NCBI GenBank assembly: GCA_029260575.1
Contig: JAJDDB010000010.1
Span: 1-34,568, forward strand
Source: Phycisphaerales bacterium
Lineage (GTDB): Bacteria; Planctomycetota; Phycisphaerae; Phycisphaerales; SM1A02
Length of the DNA stretch: 34,568 bases
Direction: 5' to 3'
Shown: positions 23,769 through 32,341 of the stretch, piece by piece
Layout of the letters: each line of letters opens with the position of its first letter
Numbering within the stretch: the first letter of the stretch is position 1
Translations under genes and position numbers: made by a program
Notes under the pieces: model-generated
Database searches by the model: none
What the model saw: the letters and a program-made list of their open reading frames with translations, nothing else
What the model was told of the DNA's origin: nothing

Positions 23769-24865
23769 TCGAACGCCGGTTCAACCCGCCGCTGTGGTTC
23801 GGGCTTGTGCTCTCGCTTGTGGCGCACGCGTTCGTGCTTTTGCCGTTGCTGCTGCGCATGATGTCAACGTCCGGCGAAGCGCTCGCGCTCAACGCGACAT
23901 TCAACCCGGATGACATTCAGCCGCCAGCCGCAATGACAGAACCGGAGAATCCCCTGGGTATTGACGAGGGTTCGCCTTCAACAATCACCTGGCTGGGCTA
24001 TCGCGAACCTGAGCCGCATCAGGCTCCGCCATCGGATGTTGAACAAGCTGCGTTCACGGACGATCCATCGACGCCCGCGCCAATGACACCGATGACGCCG
24101 TTCGAGCAACCGAATGAAGTCACAAACGAATCGGATGCAACATCACAAGATCTTGAATCAGGAGTAGAACAATCTCAGTCTGAAGACGCTCAAGACGCCG
24201 AACAGGAAGACGCGGAACAATCGCAGGAGCCATCTGACGCAACGGAACCGACCGAAGCTGCCCCGGTGGTGCTGGAAACCGATGCACCCGCGCAGGACAT
24301 TGCGACCAGCCCGCACATCTCCACGACGCGCGCGGTTTTTGCGTTCGCAGAACACTTGCAGCGACTGATGGAAACTGCTGCCCACGCTCAGCAGCAGAAT
24401 CCTGCTTCCAAAAGCGCGCCGGAATCTGCCGAAGCCGATGCTGCACAGCAAGCCAGTGAATCTGCAACCGCTGCTGCGCCCACTACGCCATCCAAACCGT
24501 CTGCACCGCAATCGGACAAGGATGCTGATCCATCGTCAGTCGTGGAAATTCCATTTGAAGAGATCAAACTCGGCAAACCGCTGGCAGCGCACGGCCTGAC
24601 ACTGCGTCCGCAGAAGCCGTCATTCACGACATTGACACTGATGACCGCTGCGCCGTTCAACCCGCTTGCTGAAATTCAATTCAACCGGGCAGGCAACGTA
24701 CACAATGCAGTGATCGTCGAGAGTTCAAAGGACGCCCGTGTCGATCGCGCGATCGAAGCCAGTCTGTTTCGCTGGAAAGCAGAAGGCAAGCAGTTGGAAT
24801 CGCTGACCGGCGAACATACAATCACGATTCGCATCCGCATCATTCTCAATCCCCGCCGGCGCTAA
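23765..24865 (+). CDS. TonB-like energy transducer with acidic linker
   Basis: A 366-aa TonB/TolA-like protein. One N-terminal membrane helix (about 11-31, LWFGLVLSLVAHAFVLLPLL) keeps the S-x-x-x-H pattern (SLVAH) needed by TonB for coupling to ExbB/D. A long disordered linker (about 40-275) is rich in Glu, Gln, Asp, Ser and Ala rather than the Pro-Lys linker of E. coli TonB. The C-terminal 90 residues resemble the TonB C-terminal domain (AEIQFNRAGNVHNAVIVESS, then ARVDRAIEASLFRWKAEG). GTG 23765 overlaps the exbD stop as GTGA. It probably links the ExbB/D motor to outer-membrane receptors, although a TolA-like role is possible. Confidence 0.75.
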   Translation: MIERRFNPPLWFGLVLSLVAHAFVLLPLLLRMMSTSGEALALNATFNPDDIQPPAAMTEPENPLGIDEGSPSTITWLGYREPEPHQAPPSDVEQAAFTDDPSTPAPMTPMTPFEQPNEVTNESDATSQDLESGVEQSQSEDAQDAEQEDAEQSQEPSDATEPTEAAPVVLETDAPAQDIATSPHISTTRAVFAFAEHLQRLMETAAHAQQQNPASKSAPESAEADAAQQASESATAAAPTTPSKPSAPQSDKDADPSSVVEIPFEEIKLGKPLAAHGLTLRPQKPSFTTLTLMTAAPFNPLAEIQFNRAGNVHNAVIVESSKDARVDRAIEASLFRWKAEGKQLESLTGEHTITIRIRIILNPRRR

Positions 24866-24875
24866 GCAGCATGAT

Positions 24876-25688
24876 TCACGCACGCGATGCAGTCGCTGCA
24901 AGGCGCTGTGCCCATGTCTGCATTCGCGCGTGATCAGTCAGATCAAAGCTCAACGGCGTGATCGTTATCGCGCGTTCGAGCAAGGCTTCGACATCGCTTC
25001 CGATTGCCGTGTGCGTAAACTCCATTCCGTTACCACTGGCCCAGTAGTACGTTCTGCCGTAAGGGCTTTGCCTTCGTTCGTACGCATCAGTCCCGGGTGC
25101 TGTATTCATCTCCACCACGCGCAACTGCGGAATGGGCGCATCATCGGTTTCGGTGCGCGGCACATTGACGTTGATGACCGAATGTGGATCCAGCGTGCCG
25201 TTGACCGATTCCAGAATGCGGTCAATTGCGTATCGCGCGAGTTGCGCCGCCCTGCCGTAGCGAACCGTCGAGCGATCACCCAGGTGTAGACTTGTTGCGA
25301 TGGCGGGCACGCCAAGAAACGCGGACTCCACAGCCGCAGCGACGGTGCCGGAATAGATGACGTTGATGCCGACGTTGGCGCCACTGTTGAGCCCGCTGAT
25401 CGTCAAGTCCGGCTGCGAACCTTCGCCATGCACTTCACGCCACAGTGCCCGCAAGCCAACCTTGACACAATCGGCCGGCCGGCCTTCGACGGCATATCCG
25501 GTCATGCGATCATTCACAACTACCTTGTCACACATCAACGGTTCATGAAACGTGATCCCATGACTCGTAGCCGACTGCACGGAAGCAGGCGCGATGACCG
25601 TAATATCGCCAAGTCCCTGCAAGGCGTCGTACATCGCTTCGATCCCGGGCGCGTCAATTCCATCATCGTTTGTAAGCAGAATTTTCAT
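24876..25688 (-). CDS. surE: 5'-nucleotidase SurE
   Basis: SurE is a metal-dependent phosphatase of nucleoside 5'-monophosphates (EC 3.1.3.5), also linked to stationary-phase survival. The 270-aa protein opens with the hallmark MKILLTNDDGIDAPGI carrying metal ligands D8 and D9. S39 in SATSHGIT and N101 in SGLNSGANVG complete the metal site, and GRPADCVKVGL (69-79) is also family-typical. ATG 25688 is fixed by the NDDG motif; in-frame starts upstream would add about 29 unrelated residues. It follows the glycosyltransferase gene by 46 bp on the same strand. No good ribosome site is seen. Confidence 0.93.
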   Translation of the reverse strand: MKILLTNDDGIDAPGIEAMYDALQGLGDITVIAPASVQSATSHGITFHEPLMCDKVVVNDRMTGYAVEGRPADCVKVGLRALWREVHGEGSQPDLTISGLNSGANVGINVIYSGTVAAAVESAFLGVPAIATSLHLGDRSTVRYGRAAQLARYAIDRILESVNGTLDPHSVINVNVPRTETDDAPIPQLRVVEMNTAPGTDAYERRQSPYGRTYYWASGNGMEFTHTAIGSDVEALLERAITITPLSFDLTDHARMQTWAQRLAATASRA

Positions 25689-25734
25689 AATGAGCGTGGT
25701 GTTAGATTCGTCTTGTCTGGGCGCACCGGCGTGT

Positions 25735-26943
25735 TCATCTCGGTTCCAAAATATATTCGCGGCCGCCCCAGACAACCGGCCGGCGATTTTCCAGATCGCT
25801 CGCTGCCTCGAACATGACGCGCATCACCATGAATGCACCTAGAGGATAGAACCACACAGCAGAGCGCGGCGCGCCGCCCATCGGATAAATCCGCCGCAGC
25901 ACGGAAAACTGCATGATCAGCGACAGAAACGTCACCACCGAAACGGGAATGGCAAGAATCGGATGACCTGCTATGAGAAAAAGCACAGCAGTCACCAGCG
26001 CCGCCGCCTGCACAATCTGTAGCGACACACCGATCAGCAGAATGCGCCAGGCATACTTGCGCAGTCGAGCTGGTTTGCGTTTGCAACCTTCGATGAATAT
26101 CCGCTTCCACCCCTGCAGAAATGACCGCATTGAGTCGTACATGGATACCATCAGCATGCCATCGGACAACGCAACGCCGCCGCGGCCGCCTTCGTTGTTG
26201 ATACGCCGGGCAAAAGCGATGTCCTCCAGCAAATCATGCTTGACCGAATGATGCCCGTCGATGCGTTCGTACCAGGTGCGGTCGAAGAGCATGAATTGTC
26301 CATTGGCAAATGCGCGTGCATTCTCGGCTCGATTGACGCGTTCCAGCGGAAACATCTTCATCAGATTCAACGCTGCAACCGGTTGAATGATCCGCTCAAA
26401 CCGTTGATCGTACGACAATGTGCTCAGCAGACTGAGTAGCGCCAAACCCCGCTTCCGCGCCAGCGCCACCGCAGCCCGACACAAGCGCGGGTCAAACATC
26501 GTGTCTGCATCAGTGAACAACAGCCAGTCGCCGGTCGCATGTTCAGCCCCGATGCGGGCTGCGTTGCACTTTCCAGCCCAATCGTCGGGGCATGAATCAT
26601 TTTCCACAATCCGAATCCGCGGGTCGTCCGCAGCTGCGGCACGGAGTTCTGCAAGCGTGTCGTCGGTACACCGATCCAATACGAAGATGAACTCAATATC
26701 AGGATAGTCCTGCGCGCGCAACGATTCTGCGCACCGACGAATTACCCGCTGTTCATTGTGCGCGGGAACTATGATGCTTAACTTCGGCAACGGCTCGGAA
26801 GATTCCTCGACTTCAAGTCCGCGCAGAATGGTCGGCCTATCTTCCATTGCGCGAGACATGCGCAGTGCAATAGCCAACCAGTACACGCCGCCGACTGTGG
26901 AACACAGCCCGAGAACTGTCGCAATGATGATAAGTGCCGTCAT
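25735..26943 (-). CDS. Family 2 glycosyltransferase with C-terminal membrane helices
   Basis: A 402-aa inverting GT2 enzyme. An N-terminal membrane helix (about 5-25) precedes the catalytic domain, which has SIIVPAHNEQ (56-65), the DxD motif DADT (145-148), an acceptor-site ED (240-241, KHDLLEDIAFARR) and a later QGWKRIF in place of the classical QxxRW. Three or four helices follow at the C-terminus (about 300-385). The layout resembles HpnB/CrtQ-like glycosyltransferases that act on lipid or hopanoid-type acceptors, but the acceptor cannot be inferred. ATG 26943 lacks a clear ribosome site. It is divergent from the NAD(P)HX epimerase gene and precedes surE. Confidence 0.82.
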   Translation of the reverse strand: MTALIIIATVLGLCSTVGGVYWLAIALRMSRAMEDRPTILRGLEVEESSEPLPKLSIIVPAHNEQRVIRRCAESLRAQDYPDIEFIFVLDRCTDDTLAELRAAAADDPRIRIVENDSCPDDWAGKCNAARIGAEHATGDWLLFTDADTMFDPRLCRAAVALARKRGLALLSLLSTLSYDQRFERIIQPVAALNLMKMFPLERVNRAENARAFANGQFMLFDRTWYERIDGHHSVKHDLLEDIAFARRINNEGGRGGVALSDGMLMVSMYDSMRSFLQGWKRIFIEGCKRKPARLRKYAWRILLIGVSLQIVQAAALVTAVLFLIAGHPILAIPVSVVTFLSLIMQFSVLRRIYPMGGAPRSAVWFYPLGAFMVMRVMFEAASDLENRRPVVWGGREYILEPR

Positions 26944-27124
26944 GAAGCGTTATGCGCTCTCCGGGCGCGAACAACGTGCGGTGCAAGAGTCCAATTCGAA
27001 TCGAACAACAGCCGTTCAAGGAACCGGCAAGTGTATGCTGAGTCCGTCTGCGGTGCGCTGCAGAGGATTTCGCTCATCATCTGGTCATGGATTTTCGTCT
27101 ATCCTGCACGAGAAGGCAGTTTCA

Positions 27125-27886
27125 ATGACGCACCAGGCCGGCACAGATGATCAATGTTCGTTACGCGTGGTGACTCGTACGCAGGCTCGGGCAATTGATT
27201 CGGAGGCAACAGATCTGTTTGGTATTCCATCAATTGTTCTGATGGAAAACGCATCGCGCGCGCTGGCAGCAGTCACATTGCGCATGCTCGAAACGAACAC
27301 GCAACCGAACCGATCGGTACACATCATCTGTGGTGCGGGGAACAACGGCGGCGATGGATACGCTGCTGGGCGTCACCTGCACAATGCCGGTTGCAACGTC
27401 ACGATTGTCCGGTTGTCCACGCCTCGGCCGGGCTCTGATGCTGCGACCAATGCAAACATCTGCCGAAGGATGGACCTGCCGATCGTAGATGTGTCTGCGC
27501 TGGGCCGAATTGTCTCGACCTCGTCGATCATCATTGATGCGATATTCGGCACCGGTCTGGATCGCGATGTGACCGGTGACGCAGCCCACGTCATTGCGGC
27601 TCTGAACGAATGCACGTGTCCGATCGTGGCTGCGGACGTCCCTTCGGGGCTGGACTGCGAGACCGGGCTGGTGCTCGGCGAAGCTGTGTGGGCTGCTACG
27701 ACGGTGACGTTCGCTGCGCTGAAGCCGGGCTTTTTTGTTGATGCCGCGCAGCCGTACCTCGGCAGAGTTGTTGTAGCCGGGATCGGAGCACCTGTGGAAT
27801 TACTCGAAGCCCATTCGAAGCCTGCTGACCCGGAAATGTGTGCGTTGATGCAAATTGCGCCTACGCACTTCGATTCATATTCGTAG
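27125..27886 (+). CDS. nnrE: NAD(P)H-hydrate epimerase (YjeF N-terminal domain)
   Basis: This enzyme interconverts the R and S forms of hydrated NAD(P)H so that a dehydratase can restore the coenzyme. The 253-aa protein has the YjeF_N landmarks: GIPSIVLMENASRA (33-46), CGAGNNGGDGYAAGRHL (69-85), DAIFGTGL (138-145) and DVPSGLDCETG (171-181). The fused C-terminal dehydratase domain of E. coli YjeF (about 500 aa) is absent, so the dehydratase must be encoded elsewhere. ATG 27125 is chosen because AGAAGG lies 8 nt upstream and the domain begins soon after; the frame is open further upstream, but that part overlaps the divergent glycosyltransferase gene and is not conserved-looking. Confidence 0.9.
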   Translation: MTHQAGTDDQCSLRVVTRTQARAIDSEATDLFGIPSIVLMENASRALAAVTLRMLETNTQPNRSVHIICGAGNNGGDGYAAGRHLHNAGCNVTIVRLSTPRPGSDAATNANICRRMDLPIVDVSALGRIVSTSSIIIDAIFGTGLDRDVTGDAAHVIAALNECTCPIVAADVPSGLDCETGLVLGEAVWAATTVTFAALKPGFFVDAAQPYLGRVVVAGIGAPVELLEAHSKPADPEMCALMQIAPTHFDSYS

Positions 27887-27914
27887 TACCTCGCAACCTG
27901 CTGAAACGCATAGC

Positions 27915-29174
27915 CTATTTCGGCTTGTTGTACGGGAAGAATCGTTTGAGCTTCAGAAACTGCTTCTCGTAGAGATGCCAACTCACCCAGGCTGCAAGCA
28001 AGCAGGCAATCGTTGAAACAATGTAGAACGCGAGTTGAATTGGGATTCGTGTCCCCAGAAAGACAGGCATTTCATTCTTGGCGAAAAATGGAACCACCTC
28101 TCGAAGAACTGCTCGAATCGGGAGGTGAAACAAATACAGCGCGTATGAGAATTTTCCAAAAGTTGACATGAATCGACCGTTCATGAATCGACCGAACGGT
28201 TTCTCCGTGTTCGCACAGATCGACAGTACGAGAAGCCCGCCGAACGTAATCGCTAAAGCGGTGTATCCGAGAGATTGCATCGCGTAACCGCTCCAGCTCA
28301 ATTCACCGACGCGTTTCCATCCCATGGTGGAATCAAGGGCAAGACATGCAAGCACAACTGCAAGACCAGCCAGGAGAAATTTCCGGGCAATGGGCAGAAG
28401 TATTTTGAGATCGCCTGTCCGGCGTGCGAGAATCGCCAGCAGCCCACCCATTGCGAGCGCATCCATCCGACAGAAGGTGATCGTGTACATCGCCATCGGG
28501 TGCGCAAACCACCAATCCATGTCGAAAACTTCCATACTGATCAAAACGGCCCGCAGTAGCAATGCAAGCACAATTATGACACAGCACATCCGGAATATCG
28601 CTCTCGGATTGAGCAGAAATACCAGTGCCGGCCATATCAAATAAAACTGCTCTTCAATCGCAAGCGACCACGACACATCAAGAATTCCGTGTGCAAATTT
28701 ATGATGATATGCGATCGAGAAATTTGAGAGATACAGCCAATACCACTGCTGCCGGTCCATCACTTCGGACCATTCTGCGAGTTGGTTTTCGAGCGCACCT
28801 ATGTTTGTGTACCGCGCAATGAGCGGCAACACGATGAGCGAAAATATTACAACTGCGTAATACAGCGGAAAAATGCGTACAGTTCGGCGCGCATAGAAAT
28901 TCAGGAAGTAGTGTCGTCTGCCTTTGGCATCAACAAGAATGCCCGTGATGAGAAAACCGGAGAGCACAAAAAACAAATCGACCCCGCACCATCCAAAGTC
29001 GGCGATTGACGATATCCATCTACCCACGCCGGAGACCGGCGTAAACACCGTCATATGATGGATCATGACGAGCAAAATGGCAGCGCCGCGGAGCCCGTCA
29101 AGACCGGGAATGTGGCCACGAAGTCGAGAAGCCCTGCCGGATTCGTGCATCATTTGTCCATCGGCATGCGCCAT
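27915..29174 (-). CDS. Acyltransferase 3 (OafA/YrhL-type) membrane protein
   Basis: A 419-aa integral membrane acyltransferase with about 10 helices. Family members add acetyl or other acyl groups to surface glycans. The landmarks are IPGLDGLRGAAILLVMIHH (22-40) with the conserved HH, GVDLFFVLSGFLIT (64-77), ARRTVRIFPLYY (95-106) and a DVSWSLAIEEQFYLIWP segment. There is no fused SGNH domain. ATG 29174 is chosen because AAGGG lies 6 nt upstream. The gene looks more AT-rich than its neighbours, as surface-modification genes often do. It converges with nnrE, with 28 bp between the stops. The substrate is unknown; the O-antigen system in this window is one candidate. Confidence 0.87.
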   Translation of the reverse strand: MAHADGQMMHESGRASRLRGHIPGLDGLRGAAILLVMIHHMTVFTPVSGVGRWISSIADFGWCGVDLFFVLSGFLITGILVDAKGRRHYFLNFYARRTVRIFPLYYAVVIFSLIVLPLIARYTNIGALENQLAEWSEVMDRQQWYWLYLSNFSIAYHHKFAHGILDVSWSLAIEEQFYLIWPALVFLLNPRAIFRMCCVIIVLALLLRAVLISMEVFDMDWWFAHPMAMYTITFCRMDALAMGGLLAILARRTGDLKILLPIARKFLLAGLAVVLACLALDSTMGWKRVGELSWSGYAMQSLGYTALAITFGGLLVLSICANTEKPFGRFMNGRFMSTFGKFSYALYLFHLPIRAVLREVVPFFAKNEMPVFLGTRIPIQLAFYIVSTIACLLAAWVSWHLYEKQFLKLKRFFPYNKPK

Positions 29175-29534
29175 GTTGCGCCCTTCTCGAAAGCAATTCG
29201 CCGGTTTCAATACAGTTCCAGATGCGTTACCCCAGGCGTCATGATGCTGAGCCGCTGCAATCCGTACACGTAAAGTTAGTCTGCTCACGCGTGTTGCACA
29301 AAAGCAAGCCTGCTGCATCACGTTGTTTGCCTGATGGCTAGAGCATTGCCATCATCAACTTTCTAACGACTCCGCACTCGCCTTCCGATCTACCCCTACA
29401 GTGCATTTGCCAGAGTGTGAATCACAAATTTGGAAGCACGGCATCCTCACTGCCGATGACCAGAGCAAAGCCGCATGTGCCATAGAGCCACTGCGGCTAC
29501 ACTGCTCGATTCCCAGGCCGGCTCACTCTCCCGC
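29175..29534. other. Divergent intergenic region between acyltransferase and Lol-like permease
   Basis: About 360 bp without a supported gene. TACACT at 29498-29503 (GGCTACACTGC) could be the -10 of the permease, about 32 bp before its ATG, but no -35 is evident. Short reading frames on both strands show no domain or ribosome site. No RNA gene or repeat was recognised. Confidence 0.4.
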
Positions 29535-31439
29535 ATGTACCACTCCCTGCTGACCAACCGATACCTCACCACGCGAGTGATTCCACTCGTGGCTGTCGGC
29601 GCGGTCGGCCTGTGCGTCGCGCTGGTCATCATTGTCGTCTCAGTTATGACCGGCTTTCTGGATATGGTTCGCAACTCCGGCAGGACGCTGATCGGCGATG
29701 TCGTAGTCAGCTATCCGGTCAGCGGTATTCCGCACTACGACGAATTGATCCAGCGCATCAATGCCTTGCCTGCTGCTTCTGCTGCGACACCAGTCGTCGA
29801 CAGCTTCGGTCTGCTGCGCATGCCGTATCCGGAGGGTGACAACAAGGAATCCGAGACTGTGCAGGTCTGGGGCATTGAGCCGGAGAGCTTCGCTGCGGTC
29901 ACGGGCTACGGTGAATCTTTGTACTGGCGCAACCTGAATCAACGTCAGACAGAATTGCTCAAGGCTGATCTGGTCGATCGCCATCCTGAGACAATTCTTG
30001 AAATGCTCGATACAGATCAGCGCCGCGATGTAATGGATGATGTGTTCGGCGATGGCAAAACCGACTGGCGAGCTGATGTTGACGAGGCGGAATTCACGCG
30101 GCGTGTTGCTGATACGCTGCCCAAGCAATGGCTGCAGATCATCGGGCAGTATTTCTGGGAGCCGGATGAGCTGCGCCACATTTTCACCGAAGCGCAGTGG
30201 CAGGAATTCCTGGCTCTGGATCAACGGCTGGTCAACCCCAATCAACTTCTTGAAGACGGTTTGACGCTGAAACCGAGTACTGCTGATAACACGCGGCCCG
30301 GAATCACCCTGGGTATACATGTTTCCGTCGGCAATATCCGCACAGAAGAGGGTGAATATCGTGTTGCCAACAACTGGCACTGGTGGATGCCGCGGTATTC
30401 GGTTTCGTTGACACTGCTGCCGATTCTGTCCGGCGGCTTTGTCGAACCGGAAACGCGCGAACTGCAGGTGGTCAACGAGTTCAAATCGGGTGTGTTTGTT
30501 ATTGATGAGAGCCGGGTGATGATCCCGCTACACGTGGCGCAGCAGATGTTGCACCTCGATGAAGCGCAGCGCGTCGACCCGGATGATCCCGATACGGTGC
30601 TCGGCGTCGATCCTGCACGGGCTACGCTGATTCTCGTGCGGGCCGCAGAGGGAACTACACCCGAGCAGCTGCGCGATGCGGTCAAGATTGTCTACAACGA
30701 TTTCGCTGAGCAATACTGGGACGATGATCGCATGCTCGTCAAACCACCAGTGCTCCAGAAGAATGGGTTCCCCGGAACAGCAGTGCAGACATGGCTCGAA
30801 CAGCAGGCGCGGTTCATCGGCCCGATCGAAAAAGAACGTGAATTGATGCGCACGCTGTTCTCAATCGTGTATCTCGTCTGCGCAGGACTGGTGCTGGCGA
30901 TCTTCTGGGCAATTGTCTACGAAAAGACCCGCGACATCGGCATCCTGCGTTCGATCGGTGCATCACGACTGGGTATCAGTTGGATTTTCCTGCGCTACGG
31001 ACTCGTTGTCGGCGTGTTCGGCGCGCTGCTGGGGCTGTTGCTCGGCTGGCTGATTGTGCGCAATATCAATTCGATTCATGATGCGCTCGGCAAGCCACCA
31101 ATGTGGTTGGCGATGTCAATATATGTACTCGCATTCGCCGCGCTCATTGCGACCATCGTGCGCAGTCTCTCCGGCAGGTTGATGCCATTGGTGCTCGGTT
31201 CGCTGTGCATAATCACGTTACTCGGGATTGCTTCGCTGATGGTGTTCGTGCGCTTCATCGGCGGGATTCAGGTCTGGACACCGGAGGTGTACTACTTCAC
31301 GGAGATTCCGAATCAGGTGGATTACAACACAGCGGTCACCACGATGATCGGCGCGGTGATCTTTTCATTGATCGGCGCGTTCCTTCCCGCAGCAAAGGCT
31401 GCTGATGTCGATCCTGTGAAGGCGCTGCGGTATGAGTAA
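29535..31439 (+). CDS. LolC/E-MacB-type ABC transporter permease with enlarged periplasmic domain and extra membrane hairpin
   Basis: A 634-aa permease of the type that, with LolD, extracts lipoproteins from the inner membrane. The start MYHSLLTNRYLTTR and TM1 (14-39, ending VVSVMTGFLD) match LolC/E. The periplasmic domain (about 40-435) is far larger than usual; residues 135-255 form a charged helical insert. TM2 is 440-462, followed by the family's EKTRDIGILRSIGAS (463-477), and TM3 is 484-508. Two extra hydrophobic segments (about 523-544 and 550-574) come before the standard WTPEVYYFTEIPNQVD. The final TM (598-620) ends PVKALRYE as in LolC/E. LolC/E are about 400 aa with four TMs, so this is an expanded form. 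The ATPase gene overlaps its end by 8 bp. A single permease suggests a homodimer. Confidence 0.85.
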   Translation: MYHSLLTNRYLTTRVIPLVAVGAVGLCVALVIIVVSVMTGFLDMVRNSGRTLIGDVVVSYPVSGIPHYDELIQRINALPAASAATPVVDSFGLLRMPYPEGDNKESETVQVWGIEPESFAAVTGYGESLYWRNLNQRQTELLKADLVDRHPETILEMLDTDQRRDVMDDVFGDGKTDWRADVDEAEFTRRVADTLPKQWLQIIGQYFWEPDELRHIFTEAQWQEFLALDQRLVNPNQLLEDGLTLKPSTADNTRPGITLGIHVSVGNIRTEEGEYRVANNWHWWMPRYSVSLTLLPILSGGFVEPETRELQVVNEFKSGVFVIDESRVMIPLHVAQQMLHLDEAQRVDPDDPDTVLGVDPARATLILVRAAEGTTPEQLRDAVKIVYNDFAEQYWDDDRMLVKPPVLQKNGFPGTAVQTWLEQQARFIGPIEKERELMRTLFSIVYLVCAGLVLAIFWAIVYEKTRDIGILRSIGASRLGISWIFLRYGLVVGVFGALLGLLLGWLIVRNINSIHDALGKPPMWLAMSIYVLAFAALIATIVRSLSGRLMPLVLGSLCIITLLGIASLMVFVRFIGGIQVWTPEVYYFTEIPNQVDYNTAVTTMIGAVIFSLIGAFLPAAKAADVDPVKALRYE

Positions 31440-32337
31440 ACACCCGCCCACATCGACGCACCTTCTTGAAGCAGTCAACCTCCACAAGACCTATTGCATG
31501 GGTCGCGTGGATGTGCCTGTCTTGAAGGGCGCTTCGCTTGAAGTGCAGCGCGGTGAGTGGGTGGCAATTCTCGGTGCATCGGGGTCGGGCAAGAGTACGC
31601 TGCTTCACCTGCTTGGTGATCTGGATCATCCGGACCGCGATGAGGGTACAGTGAAATTTGCCGGCAAAGATATCACAGCAATGTCGCAGGGCGCGCGCAA
31701 CGTGTACCGCAATCGCAGTATCGGGTTCGTGTTTCAGTTTTATCACCTGCTGCCGGAGTTAAACGTTCTGGAAAACACGATGATCAGCGCGTTGGTAAAA
31801 CATTCGCTGAAACCGCGATTGTATTGGATAGGCATTTCGGTCTTCGCTGCGATGCTTGGTGTACTCGCAATGCTGGCGCTAGTCTGGAGAACCGGCGAGT
31901 GGTCGCCGATGTGGAAACCTGCAGTGATTGCAGGTGTTGGCGCATTAGCCGGACTGTTGGTTCTGCTGCCGCTTTGGATGGAAGCGCGTTCGATGGCGGC
32001 GCGTATCAGCCCCAGCCGGGGCGCACTGCGAAATCGCGCAGAGCAGCTGCTCTGTTCCTTCGGTCTCGGACATCGATTGCGCCATCGGCCGCGCGAACTT
32101 TCCGGCGGTGAGCGCCAACGCGTTGCCATCGCTCGGGCGCTTATGAACGAACCGGAAGTCCTGCTCGCAGATGAACCGACGGGCAATCTCGATGAAGAGA
32201 CAGGTAGCGAGATTCTTGATCTAATAGCAGAGCAGCATCGCAGCGGCTTGACGATCGTAATGGTGACGCACGACATCAACGTCGCACAACGAGCTGATCG
32301 AATCGTGAAGTTACATGCGGGGCGGGTGGAGAAGTAA
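31432..32337 (+). CDS. LolD/MacB-type ABC ATPase with an inserted membrane hairpin
   Basis: A 301-aa ABC ATPase partner of the overlapping permease. Walker A is GASGSGKST (48-56), the Q-loop is at Q102 in FVFQFYHLLPELNVLEN, the signature is LSGGERQRVAIARAL (223-237), Walker B is VLLADE (243-248), and the H-loop is VTHD near the end. LolD is about 230 aa. The extra 70-75 residues lie between the Q-loop and the signature (about 122-196) and contain two strongly hydrophobic segments (130-152 and 163-183). These are predicted to form a membrane hairpin in the helical subdomain, where a soluble ATPase normally has only helices. Flanking sequence on both sides matches LolD and the frame is intact, so this does not look like an error. 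The start ATG overlaps the permease stop by 8 nt. It probably powers lipoprotein or other envelope export. Confidence 0.9.
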   Translation: MSKHPPTSTHLLEAVNLHKTYCMGRVDVPVLKGASLEVQRGEWVAILGASGSGKSTLLHLLGDLDHPDRDEGTVKFAGKDITAMSQGARNVYRNRSIGFVFQFYHLLPELNVLENTMISALVKHSLKPRLYWIGISVFAAMLGVLAMLALVWRTGEWSPMWKPAVIAGVGALAGLLVLLPLWMEARSMAARISPSRGALRNRAEQLLCSFGLGHRLRHRPRELSGGERQRVAIARALMNEPEVLLADEPTGNLDEETGSEILDLIAEQHRSGLTIVMVTHDINVAQRADRIVKLHAGRVEK

Positions 32338-32341
32338 GAAT

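Noticed and set aside
26756-27124. N-terminal extension of the NAD(P)HX epimerase by 123 codons
   Set aside because: The extension overlaps the divergent glycosyltransferase gene and shows no family sequence. The ATG at 27125 has AGAAGG upstream.
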